Origin: Tetrapyrgos nigripes
Taxonomy: Eukaryota; Basidiomycota; Agaricomycetes; Agaricales; Campanellaceae
Reading direction: 5' to 3'
NCBI GenBank assembly: GCA_013368315.1
Contig: JAACJM010000173.1
Span: 1-64,000, forward strand
DNA length: 64,000 bases
Shown here: positions 22,301-33,239 of the stretch, piece by piece
How positions within the stretch are numbered: position 1 is the first letter of the stretch
Layout of the letters: each line of letters starts with the position of its first letter
The notes under the pieces: model-generated
The model's input: only the letters and a program-made list of their open reading frames with translations
Database searches by the model: none
What the model was told of the DNA's origin: nothing
Program-made: the position numbers and the translations under genes

Positions 22301-23974
22301 ATGATCAACCACGAAGACAACTCAGAATCAGAACACGAAGCAGAACTCCCAACACCACGAACAGCAAACAGAATCAACAACAATACCCTCAAGATCCTCC
22401 AACTGAACATCAACAACTCTGCCACAGGACAACTCGCCCTAGTCAACGGCCACGCTAGAGACTACCACATCATTGCGCTCCAGGAACCTGCCATCGACTT
22501 CCTGGGGAACACCAAATCCACTAATGGCCTAAGATCCATATACCCACCCAAGCATAGAGACAATCCCAAGCAGACAAGGTCGGTCATTCTAGTAAACAGA
22601 AACATGCTAACCGGGGCATGGACCACACTTCCCATCAACAATCCCGATGTGACAGCTATCCAAATAACTGGCAGCTTCAGAAATTTGCGCGTCTTCAACC
22701 TATATGTAGCAGGAGGACAACATCAGCACGACGAAGCCATATTCGCGGTCCACACCTACATGAACACCGTTCACGCCGACCACATACCAAAACATCCACT
22801 ATACAACATATGGCTTGGCGACTTCAACCGACATCACCCGTCCTGGGACGAAGAGCGAAACAGCCATCTCTTCACCAATGCGAACTTGAGAGCGGCCAAC
22901 ACTCTAATCGAATTCGTTGGACAACACAACATGATGATGGCCTTACCAGAACGATTACCAACACTCGTAGCGTCCTCAACAGGCAACTATACTAGAGTTG
23001 ACAATGTCTTCTGCACAACAGCCCTGGTCCAGCACATAGTCCGATGTACCACAGAACCGGAAACAAGACCCCCAAATGCCGACAACATACCAATAGTCAC
23101 TGAACTCAACCTACAACCCCCGTCATTGATGAAACACCACGATATAACTGGAAGGCAGCTGATTGGGAACAAATACGAGAACGCTTGGAACGAGAACTAC
23201 CCGCGCTAGGGCCACCCAAAGACATTGAAACTATACTGGAATTCTGGACGACCTACGAAAGCTTCCACAAAATCATTGACAACATTATCGAAGACAAACA
23301 ACTAGTACCGAAGACCAAGCCGTCGCCGTATGAGAGGAGATGGTGGAATGAGGAACTAGCAAAAATGCAAAAGGATACGAGGAAGCTGGGTAGGAAGTCG
23401 TATGCGAAGAGGGCGAATCAGAACCATCCAATCCACGAGGAGTATAGGAGGTTAAGAAATGCGCTTTCTGGGGAAATCAAGAGGGCCAAGGCAGAGCACT
23501 GGATAGAGTGGATAGAGAATGCAGAGGGCAATACGGTCTGGACGATAGGCTTGCTGGTGGAGGCAGTTGCGACGGATGGAGGGCAAACCAGGATGCCCGG
23601 GCTGCTAACAGGGGATAGAGACCAGAACGGAAACAAGGTAGTGGAAGAGGACAACGAAGGGAAAGCTAACTTATTCAGAACAGCTTTCTACCCACCGCCA
23701 CCTAGCCAAAACCAAGTGCCACGCAACGCTCGATACCCTGCCTCTGCGTGGCAATTCCAGCTGCCAACGGAACATCAAATCAGTAACACAATACACAGGT
23801 TCAAAAACAGCAAGGCCACACGACCCGGGACAATACCAAACACCTTCCTCAAAGAAACCGACCATCTAATCACACCATACCTGACGCCCATCTTCCGTGC
23901 AACTTTCACCCTGCCAGTTTACCCGGACGACTACTCCAAGACCAAAACGCTGGTACTACGAAAACGGGCCACCA
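22301..23974 (+). pseudogene. LINE ORF2: AP-endonuclease plus start of RT, frameshifted and truncated
   Basis: Frame 1 (22301-23209) carries the exonuclease/endonuclease/phosphatase fold: LKILQLNINNS, IIALQEPA, YNIWLGDFNRHHPSWDE and YTRVDNVF. The final box, normally (S/T)DHxPI, reads ADNIPI, so the catalytic His is Asn. In the C run at 23117-23121 the frame shifts; the next frame continues the linker (NWKAADWEQIRERLERELP) to a WWNEELAKMQ segment and the first RT block (KNSKATRPGTIPNTFLKE, TKTLVLRK). It stops at 23974, where the TIR of the next element begins. No YxDD box, RNase H or 3' end follows. Confidence 0.88.
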
Positions 23975-23980
23975 ACTTTT

Positions 23981-24140
23981 CAAGCAACAGGTCAAGCAAC
24001 AGGTCAAGCAACAGGTCAAGCAACAGTAAAGCAACAGTAAAGCAATGTCAAGCAACAGTAAAGCAACGTCAAGCAACAGTAAAGCAACACCAAGCAACAG
24101 TAAAGCAACGTCAAGCAACAGTCAAGCAACAGTTGCTTGA
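23981..24140. repeat. left subterminal CAAGCAACAGT repeats
   Basis: About 14 copies of CAAGCAACAGG/CAAGCAACAGTAAAG/CAAGCAACGT lie in one orientation, closing with an inverted unit (CAAGCAACAG-TTGCTTGATG) at ~24121-24141. They lie directly inside the TIR and are candidate transposase binding sites. Confidence 0.85.
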
Positions 24141-24343
24141 TGCAAAACTTCACAAAATCACAAGAATGATTGCATCAAGGGCAACATCACAAAGTACTGT
24201 CATGTGCGTTGGACACTTTCTACCTCTTTGCATTCTCACACCAATATTTCTGTGTCATTTATCTTTCCTTTGTGTCTTCAATGTTGGTGAGTGGTATGCT
24301 GCAGTATATCCTAATGCAAATCATAGTGACATCTTCTAAAATC

Positions 24344-26549
24344 AGGCAAAACTCAGACAACAAATTGCTGATTGGATTGATCCTCAACCTAAAAAACCGC
24401 CAAATATTGGCACTGAAAAGGCACCTTCTTCAATTGTTTCACCCAGCAGCCACCCGTTTTTAGGTCTTTCTGCAGCACCTCTCAGCTTACCATTTAATGG
24501 TTATGCCCATCCTGAAATTCAGAATTTTCCTCAATCAAACACAGCAGATTCAGATCAAGCCCCTGGAATGAAACGCAAACTCAGTGTTGCATTTCGGGAA
24601 CCTCCTGTTACTGAAAGCATCATTCAAAAGCGCACTAGGAAATCAGCCCATCATGTACCTCTCACTGGTCCTTGTTGCAACAGTCAGACCATTTACTTGG
24701 AATTTGAAGATTTACGTGAAGGATGGGATGGTTTCCCTCAGGCAAACTTTGCAATGGACATTACATGGGAGATATTCGAGGAGAATAACGAGCTATCAGT
24801 ACACTGGGCCACCAACACTGTGGGGTACAATACAAAGGACCGTAGAAAGAGTAGTGTCAATGCGGAACAACTTGAAAATGGTGTACGAACAAAACGTAAA
24901 TGCCTTGGGCATATCCGGTGTGATAATTCAGACTGTGCAATTGTCAAGAGACCACATACTGGGCCACTGTCTGCCATTACTAAACAGCTTCAAAAGCTCA
25001 ATGGGACATGTGAATGCGGCTCTGTTCTCAGCCACATACCCTGCCCCAATATTTCAATGATTGTGAAATGGGCTGATGGTGTACGCTACTTCAATGGAAT
25101 AGAGGATCATAATCATCCCAGACTTCCTCACCAATTGCATGCGCTCAAAGGCTCACAGAAAAATTTTACAGAAATGGTTGAAGATAATAAGGACGTAGGT
25201 CCAGCAGGCCTTGCAGCAGGGAACACTCAGTCAGGGGAAAGTGTCTCAGATATTGATCCTGTTTGGATGAATCAAGACAGGATTGCAAGGGACCGCAAAA
25301 AAAATTCTTGACAAACATGAGCCCCGAATGGGTGATGATTTCATCTCTCGTTTTATCGATTTTCAGACCAATTATCCAGGATTTGTAGTCTCTGAGACTA
25401 TGCTTGCTGGTATTGCTGTTGTATCTCTCCAGACTCCATTTATGGCCCAACAAGTTCATCTTGATGCAACAGCAGTTGAGGGTCCTTTCAATGGGATAGT
25501 TAGTGATGCTGCTCATGGCTGGTGGAAAATCTCAACATCCATTCTCATTATGAGCTCTGTTTTCTGTGTCAACTTGCTTCGTTGGGTACCTGCTCTTATC
25601 AGCTACTCAAATGGAAATACAGCTGCACATTATGAATATCATTTTCTTGCGCTGATGGAGGGTATAGCAAAAGCAACAGCAGAAAGAGGAAGGATTGTGG
25701 TTGATGAAATTTTTGCCCAGGTATAGTTGTTGGTAATTACATCTAGATTAATTTCTCATCTATTCTTTTTCAGATTGTGGACTTCAGTGAGGCAGAAAGA
25801 AATGGATTTATACAAGCCTTTATCCGATTCTGGCAAAGGCGTAATGACACACGCAGTGTAGAAGAGCTCAGAAATAAGGCTGCTAAATTACTACGAGGTT
25901 GTCAGCAACATTTCAGGAGTAGCATAACTCGTGTCGGACGAATAGCAGCAATAGTGTCTGTTGACCAGCAGAAAGAATTTTCTCGCCTGGCTAAGTCACT
26001 TATTCATTTAGACAATGTTGAGTCATTTCTTGAAGTTGTCTCTTCAATCAAATCTCAATTTCCAAAATTGATCCCTTGGCTAGAATGGTGGCTGAGACCA
26101 GAGCACGCCGTGATGATTTTCGAATCACAAAGCATTATGGACTATTCGCTATGGGAATCACTTCCTGAAACAACAAATCCTGAGGAGGCCTTGCATTTCA
26201 GCCTCTATTCTGCAATGGGAAAGCATCACAATTTTTTCGAGGGACTAGGGAAACTCTTCAAGTGGGTGGAACAGCTATCAAAATTGTATAATGCTGCATT
26301 AAGTGAGTACTCAATAAGTATAGATGTTGTATTTTTTGTTTTTCTCAACATTTCATTTATTTAGTTGGCAGGCCTGTGCGCTGGGGAAAGGCACCATTAC
26401 TGAAGCGCCAAGAAATTAAAGCCGAAATCCACCAGACAAAGAAATCACGGACAGCATCTGCAATTGCCGCTCGGAACAAACGCTACCACAATGATGGACG
26501 ACCACTGGACGATAACCGCCTTCTCAAAGTCACTCACAGGAAACAGTAA
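24344..26549 (+). pseudogene. MULE-like DDE transposase with N-terminal GCM/WRKY-type zinc finger (one frameshift, one in-frame stop at its end)
   Basis: The open frame enters at 24344 after a probable intron (start unresolved). The zinc finger at ~24895-25125 has CLGHIRCDNSDC, CECG and IEDHNH. An 8-A run (25297-25304) shifts the frame by one; with seven A the frame would continue as RKK-ILDKHEP. The core contains LDATAVEGPFNGIVSDAAHG, VVDFSEAERNGF, GCQQHF and ETTNPEEALH, a pattern like the D..D..C/H..E arrangement of Mutator-type transposases. Introns are 25721-25773 and 26303-26364. The last exon (RPVRWGKAP..NDGRPLDDN) ends in TAA at 26547-26549, in frame with the peptidase part downstream. 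It acts in the nucleus by cutting at the TIRs. Confidence 0.8.
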
Positions 26550-29500
26550 AAGCAACGCACTGTTACAAAACTGGAAAAGAGAAGGAGAGAACAAGTCTCA
26601 CCATCAGAGTTATCAGATATTTCAAGAGAGTTGAATTCAGGCAGTGATGACGGAGAGTATTCAGAACAGCATGGAATCATTGAGGGTTTTGCTACTGAAG
26701 ATAAGTCTGATGCAGTTGAAGCAATGCATACATGGGCTATCTCACAGGGTAAAGTGGTTGCTTCCTCAAAATCAGAGGGAAATTCAAATGGAATTAGCAC
26801 GGCAAAATCTCAACCTGATATTTTAGGGAATTATCCAATCAGTGGGTCAACTAAGGCCACTCTTGGAGAAGGAACCATTCAGACACAGAATGGAAAGAAG
26901 CGCCTACTTCTTTATCCAAAAGCGTCCTCATTTCAGTCATACAAGTGGTCTCGCAACTCTTGCTGGGCTGATACATCATTTGAGTTATTATTTTGGGCAT
27001 TCAATTTTGACTGGAATGTGGTTGAGAATCTGTTTGAAAGCTATGACAATCACCCATTTGGGCCAGTTCTCAAATCACTCCAGGCAAGGCGAATTCTGAT
27101 GGAGAATACAAGGCGAGGTCCCGATATGACTGTTGAGTTAATGAAATACAGAGATGAGACACGTATTTATATCAAACAGAAGGAATATGGAATGAATGTT
27201 GCTGCTTATGAATGGGAAAGTGATATGGTAAGTTATCAATTATTAGGAATAGTGTGTGTGTGCTGACTCGGATTTCTGTAATAGGTCTGGCTCAATACCT
27301 GTTTTGATATCAATGACAAGTTACGCTGTGGCAAATTTCAGAGATCCAAAAGACTCACACTCACAGATAGAGATTTAAGCCGGTTCTTTTGCTTGCAAGT
27401 AATTAAGATTCAACAGTGCATTCCTGAAAACGCTGCTGGAAAGCGAAGCATGCCAACACACATGCAAATTACTCCACCTCATCCAGTTTGTCTTCGAACC
27501 ACCCATAGACCCACTGAGGATGAATACAAGCAATGCCAGGGGAATATTCAAAAGTGGCTGCAATTAATGACTAGTGGAAGCCAGAATGCTTCATTTGCTC
27601 CTGACTGCTGGCGTCAATGCGATGGAATAGGATATTGTTCTGGAATAAAATCAGTATTCAACTTGTGTATGAATCTTCCTGAATACTTGATTTTTTCTAT
27701 GGATACAGACCAGAAAGCATGGAATTTCCCTCGAACTTTATATCCAAAATCTGGGACACAAGCCAAGGATAAGAACTGTATCTACGACATGACGGGCCGT
27801 GCTTTCATGAATAGTTCCCATTATGTGTGTAGAGTTGTCGTACCTATGGATACACCTCAAGGAAAGCCCGCAGTATTTTTCTATGATGGGATGCATGAAG
27901 ATGGAAAGGCATTCAGGGAGAATAAGTCACTTGATGGGCTTCTTTCAGGAGTCTCACCGGAGCTACCTGCCAAGTATCAAGAGAAGGGGTACAATACTTG
28001 TACTGTTATTTATCATCTCAGAGGTGGAGCCCAAGCTCAGGAATGGTTCACAAAAGGCCAGGTAGAGTATGCTGCAAAGAAATTCAATTTAGAGTTCAGA
28101 CAAGACATCACTCCAGTTACCCTTCTTGCTTCTAAAGCAGAATTAAAACTCAAAGACTTTCATAGAACACCTTGGGAAGGAAATCCATGGTTCAGTTTGC
28201 CAACAATTAAATACCTGACCAGTTCTTTGATCCCAACCATAGAATATGATAATTCTGCAAATGATACATTGGAAGCATCAACTGCCATGGGAGCGGAGAA
28301 TTCACAAGCTCCAGAAGAGGTTCATGAGTCTGAAAACAAATTTTTCTCCACAGACAATTTAGTTCCCAGGGCAGAGTCAAATGCTATCTCTGACATCAGC
28401 ATACCAGAAGGAAATCACAGGGATGAAGATGCTGAAGCAGTTGTTGATGAGCTCATGCGTGATCTGGAAATGATTGATGTGGACCAAGACAGCATGAATG
28501 ATGAGAAGCAAGAGGTAGAGGACTTTCAATATTTAACTGGTGTGAGAGAGAATTTCGAGAGTATGAAGCATCTATGGCAATATGAGGTATGTGTATTGAC
28601 TTTCTGTCTTTCCAAGTTATTATTTTCTGATCAAGGAAATCACGCTCTAGATCAAAGACATGCAGAAGGAAATGGAGGATGGAATCAAGTTTCTCCTACG
28701 CTCTATCAAGATTGAGCAGGAAGACATGACCAATATTTTCACTGGTAGAATCACTCCCCGAATACTGTATGGGTACTTTCAGTGCTATCAGGAGCCCCTG
28801 AATATTACTGGCATATATGTCTGTGATACTATCAATTACGATGATCTCGAAAAGCTGATTCTGAAAAGAGGACAGCAGAGAGAAGCAATGATTTGTGAAC
28901 TTTTTCGAAAAATACAAGGTAACATTTTGATGATCAGTGTCAGAATACTAAGCTTACTTAATTGTTAAAGATTGACTGGTCAAATCATCGTTTGACTCTG
29001 CTTATAGTCCCAATATTCTTCAACAATCATCTGATCACAGCAATTGTTGATTTTGGACAGATGATGATAAGGGTGTATGATATTTCTTCTGAGCAGCACA
29101 ATCATACTACTACACCCTGGAGAGATGGCCCATATACTTGTATATTTCAGGTATTCATGATTTCTGCTTCGTATTTTATAAAATCAAACATTTTGATTGC
29201 AGGTAATTGGAAACCTGATTAATCTTCATCAGCCACTGCATAATTTGAAGCTATTCAAAAAATGGGATCTAAAATGCTGTGCAGAGGTGAGTACAGTAGA
29301 ATACTCTTACAAACTTTTTTATTAATATACTCGATTTACAGTACCAGCCTCAGGACAGGAATCTCAGCCAAAGTGGTCTTTATGTGTTTGGCATTATTTT
29401 GCTAGTATTTCGGGGAAAATTTCAGAATAATCAGTATTTTAGAGATATTCTGAAACCAAAGATGCTAGTGCTGCTAGCAGCAGAAATTATCCTTACATTT

Positions 29501-29880
29501 TATGAGCATGCCTACAAAGTTCCCTATATGGATGTGGAATCCGAAACCAGTGAGCATCCAAGGTAAGGCTCATGATTCATGTTTGGAACTGATGCTCATA
29601 TTGCCTAGAACGGCAAGTCCCTTCCGTCAAAGCAAGCGACTGCAGGAAAAAAGAACAGGTAAGCAAATAACCTATGTCCACACTGAGAATGACACTCAGA
29701 TGCAAATATGAAACTAGCATTCAAGAATCACAAAGATTAAACAAGTAAGTGCTAACTATTGAGTTGTCACTGACTGAATCTTTGACAAGAGTATTGGTGT
29801 AACAGTGAAACTCCAAGGAATTGATCAAGTTGGGAAAAGGTTCAATTATTGGAAGACTGTAGATAGTGATGAATCTTGAG
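26550..29880 (+). CDS. USP-like cysteine peptidase plus Ulp1-like domain (C-terminal part of the transposase polyprotein)
   Basis: The frame continues directly after the 26547 TAA (KQRTVTKLEKRRREQ), so transposase and peptidase were probably one polypeptide. The Cys box is KWSRNSCWADTSFELLFWAF (~26945-27005). A Cys-rich finger follows (CWRQCDGIGYC, ~27608). The His box is SSHYVCRVVVPM with FFYDG (~27810-27890). Introns are 27228-27284 and 28587-28650. The Ulp1-like part (~28700-29560) has NNHLITAIVDF and IRVYDIS, and then NLSQSGLYVFGIILL, where Ser stands at the Cys position. The junction near 28919-28970 does not splice in phase, so this end may be damaged. The likely end is VGKRFNYWKTVDSD near 29875. 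Deubiquitination is inferred from the fold only. Confidence 0.7.
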
Positions 29881-29939
29881 TAGTGTATATAGCAGAATAG
29901 AATTGTTCATTAACAGCAACTCAACACCAATAGGTGAAG

Positions 29940-30670
29940 CAAAAGTCAAGCAACACTTCTCATAGGTAAGGCAACAGTCAGGCAACAGTCAGGCAACGGT
30001 CAAGCAATAGTCAAGCAACGTCAAGCAACAGTCAAGCAAGTCAAGCAACGTCAATCAAGCAATGTCAAGCAACATCAAGCAACAGTCAAGCAACAGTCAA
30101 GCAACAGTCAAGCAACGTCAAGCAACAGTCAAGCAACAGTCAAGCAACAGTCAAGCAACAGTCAAGCAACAGTCAAGCAACAGTCAAGCAACAGTCAAGC
30201 AACAGTCAAGCAACGTCAAGCAACAGTCAAGCAACAGTCAAGCAACAGTCAAGCAACAGTCAAGCAACAGTCAAGCAACAGTCAAGCAACAGTCAAGCAA
30301 CAGTCAAGCAACGACAAGCAACAGTCAAGCAACAGTCAAGCAACAGTCAAGCAACAGTCAAGCAACAGTCAAGCAACAGTCAAGCAACAGTCAAGCAACA
30401 GTCAAGCAACGACAAGCAACAGTCAAGCAACAGTCAAGCAACAGTCAAGCAACAGTCAAGCAACAGTCAAGCAACAGTCAAGCAACGTCAAGCAACAGTC
30501 AAGCAACAGTCAAGCAACGGTCAAGCAACAGTCAAGCAACAGTCAAGCAACATCAAGCAACATCAAGCAACATCAAACAACATCAAGCAACATCAAGCAA
30601 CATCAAGCAACATCAAACAACATCAAGCAACATCAAGCAACAGTCAAGCAATGTCAAGCAACACTTAAGG
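29940..30670. repeat. ~700-bp array of CAAGCAACAGT (11 bp)
   Basis: Roughly 55-65 head-to-tail units of CAAGCAACAGT, with shorter CAAGCAACGT and CAAGCAACAT variants becoming dominant at the right end. The 11-bp unit leaves all frames open, so the SSNSQATVKQQ peptide ORF is an artefact. There are no unique spacers, so this is not CRISPR. Confidence 0.95.
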
Positions 30671-31080
30671 GTAAGTTAAGCAACAGTATGAATAGAATAT
30701 GGGTCAACAAGCTACCACTTGAGATATCACTCAAGGTACCCTCAAGCTATCATCTCAAAGAGACACATATTGCTCACTGCTCAGACATACTTAGCATCCT
30801 CATAGTTCTCAAACTAGTTGGATGAATGTAACAATAAATTGATTTTTTCCGACTTTTTTTTTTTCTACCTTTACAATGATAAAAAGTTTGTACTTGATTG
30901 AGTAGAGGCTAAACCAATTTGTAATGAAGAAATGGTATGTATAATATCTTAATGAATGGCCCATTCAATGTGAGTAATTTGTTGTAAAATGAAGTGTAGT
31001 GAAGTTGACTAGACTAGGACAAGCACAGCCACATCCAAAGTAGAAAGTCAAGCTATCCTAAAACTACTCTCAAGTGGGTT
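30671..31080. other. AT-rich right subterminal region of MULE-like element
   Basis: No ORF of note. Includes a T-run near 30855 and lies between the large array and the terminal short array. Confidence 0.5.
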
Positions 31081-31208
31081 ACACTCAAGCAACTTCCAAG
31101 CAACCTTCAAGCAGGGCCAAGCAACAGTCCAAGCAACAGTCAAGCAACAGTCCAAGCAACGTCAAGCAACAGTCAAGCAACTGTTGCTTGACCTGTTGCT
31201 TGAAAAGT
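31081..31208. repeat. right-end CAAGCAAC repeats and terminal inverted repeat
   Basis: About eight CAAGCAAC units run in the forward orientation, then flip at 31180/31181 to CTGTTGCTTGACCTGTTGCT..AAAAGT, the inverse of the left terminus. The flip makes a perfect local hairpin at the element's end. Confidence 0.85.
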
Positions 31209-31892
31209 CAGATGCCCGATCTCTCATCCTTACCCACTGCTCCTCCTCCAGAATACTTCATGGAATGTGCTATTCTTGCACCTCACAACTCTGATGTGGA
31301 CCAAACTAATTGGGAGCTCCTTGATCGTCTACCTGGGGAAGAGCACATATACTTGAGTGCTGATTCTGTTGTCAAGGAAGCTGGGGCAGATGGCAGCAAT
31401 GATCCAATTCCTCCTGAAGTTCTCTGTTTGCTTGATGCTTCTGGACTTCTGCCAGGTGAGCTACATTTGAAACCAGGCTGTCCACTCATCCTTTTGCAAA
31501 ACCTCACCCCTGCATGTGGCCTCTGTAATGGCACACGAATGGTCCTAATATGGAGCACTGACCATGTCCTTGAAGTCAAAATTCTCAGGGGTGATCATCA
31601 CTGTGAAATTGCACTCATTCCTTGCATATCACTCATTCCGTCTGCTAAAAACACTGACTTTACCTTTGTGTTGAAGCGCCAGCATGCTTTTGCCATGACA
31701 ATCAATAAATCACAAGGGCAGTCACTCAAGTATGTTGGGGTAGATCTCAGGGTACCGGTCTTTATGCATGGTCAGTTGTACGTTGCTTTTTCAAGGTGCA
31801 CTTCAGGGAATCGCATCAAAGTTCTGCTTCCAGATGATGAGCCTTTGTGTCAGACGCCCAATGTAGTATTTCCAGAAGTGTTGGTGGATTAG
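31209..31892 (+). pseudogene. C-terminal fragment of a PIF1-type Helitron helicase
   Basis: An open frame of ~228 codons to TAG. It matches the last third of PIF1/Helitron helicases: LPGEEHIYLSADS, LKPGCPLILLQNL, CNGTRMV, the late helicase motif FAMTINKSQGQSLKYVGVDL and YVAFSRCTSGNRIKVLLPD. Walker A/B and the Rep domain are missing, because the MULE-like terminus directly precedes the frame. It differs in sequence from the complete helicase at 50-58 kb, so it derives from another Helitron family. Confidence 0.88.
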
Positions 31893-31967
31893 AGACTCTA
31901 GAATATGTATTACATCTACTTTATAATCTCACGAACCTTTGTCCATTAATCTGAGCATTGTTGAAGG

Positions 31968-33137
31968 ATGACATCATATTTTGAGATGTTTCCAGTGTCC
32001 ACTGCCACCAGACCTCATTTTCTATGGTGTTCCAGCATTTTCGACAATCCTCCTGTTATGCAGTCACTTGATGGCAAACAGAACTATAAGAGCGTGTTTC
32101 CTTCAGAGCGCATTTCCTTCAGATTCCCTTTCATCCCACACTCCGTTGCTGCTCCCCTGTTCTGTCACTTTGTCTGGAATTGCTGTTCTCAAGTATCCTT
32201 GAGTACTCAATAGAAAAACTATTCTCTTTGATGCCCATTTCTTCATGTATGATCCTGACGGCGAGGATTTCGAAGGCATCTCACTCCTTCGCTACTTCAA
32301 CCATGATGACTGGAAGTTTGGAGAGACAGAGAAGTATTTTAATATTGCTGAGGCAAGTAACTGAACTTTGTTTCCATTACCTCCAACTGAAACCATCTAC
32401 TAGGTTGCCTTAATGGATGACAAGTGCCCCATCGAGTACCTTGCAGATTGCAAAAGAGAAGACTATTTTATGGTAGGGGATATCATACAGGTGTATTGAA
32501 CTTGCTGATTTGCTAAATCATGTTCGTAATTATCAACTCAACCACTTCGACAGCTCATTCCCACCGATCGCGATCCCGAATACAAAGCAGACACCAAACA
32601 CACTCCATTCATCGACGTTGGTGCTGTTGCTGATGACATTGTTGACAAATGGAAGACTGAATATTCCTACACCATTCGAGTCAATCCCGACGTTTACATC
32701 CAGCTCCTTCAGCCATCCAAACCCAAACAATCCACTTCCAAATTTCAGAATCAGCCTGCTACACCTACTCCCCAAGTAAAGGACAAGCAGGAGAAGGTCT
32801 ATGGCCATATGCCACTCAACTGCTCAGTCCCCAACTCGCCTTGATGGCCATTTCCTCCCACTATCAAAGTTGGGAACTATGTTTCCCTTGGAGGCTATCT
32901 GCAGAGTGTCAACAGGAATGATGAAAAGAAGGTCACAGGATTTAATGTTGAGCTGGAGCGTGTCACCTACATGGGCATGGGCAGGACTACACAGACAGGA
33001 ACCCCTCTGGTGCTCACAAAGAGGGTAGCTGGCGAGAATGGTATGTTTCCTCCTGCACATTCCTTTGTTCAAGGTTTCACTCGCAGTTTCAGGTTCAACA
33101 ACGCCTGGCAAGCATATGAGATTCAGCTATGCTGACA
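31968..33137 (+). pseudogene. decayed multi-exon gene behind helicase, possible OB-fold (RPA-like) protein
   Basis: Coding blocks: FMYDPDGEDFEGISLLRYF (ending 32353), CPIEYLADCKREDYFMVGDI (32404-32490) and LIPTDRDPEYKADTKH onward (32554-32842). The same frame then continues past a TGA (32843-32845) into PTIKVGNYVSLGGYLQSVNR and VTGFNVELERVTYMGMG. Introns: 32354-32403 with a GC donor (GAG|GCAAGT) and 32491-32553. The last block resembles a beta-strand pattern of single-strand-binding OB folds. Some Helitrons encode RPA-like proteins, so this may be a Helitron accessory gene. The stop indicates decay. The 5' end is uncertain. Confidence 0.5.
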
Positions 33138-33239
33138 GTCCCACTCCAGCTTCAAGAAAGTCCACAACCAACCAATCCCCTTTGCCTCATCAATCTTCAT
33201 CTTCATCTTCATCCTCTCTTTTACAGTAGTTTCACCATT

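Larger units (their letters stand above)
23975..31208. mobile_element. 7.2-kb MULE-like DNA transposon with peptidase domains and 11-bp arrays
   Basis: The terminal inverted repeats are perfect for 28 bp: ACTTTTCAAGCAACAGG.. from 23975, with the inverse ending at 31208. The left flank is LINE reverse transcriptase and the right flank PIF1 helicase, and no target duplication is visible. Inside is one plus-strand coding unit (zinc finger, DDE transposase, USP-like, Ulp1-like), followed by a large CAAGCAACAGT array (29940-30670) and a second short array before the right end. MULE affinity rests on the C..H and TTNPEEA motifs and the GCM/WRKY finger. Confidence 0.85.

Noticed and set aside
29940..30670. 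CRISPR-like array or Gln/Ser-rich repeat protein (205-codon ORF)
   Set aside because: The units are contiguous 11-mers without spacers. The ORF is open in every frame because the unit lacks stop codons in any phase. It is a subterminal transposon repeat.
23975..31208. KDZ (Kyakuja-Dileera-Zisupton) assignment for this element
   Set aside because: The transposase motifs (C..H after the second Asp, TTNPEEA, GCM-type finger) fit a Mutator-like pattern better. Naming is left at MULE-like pending profile searches.
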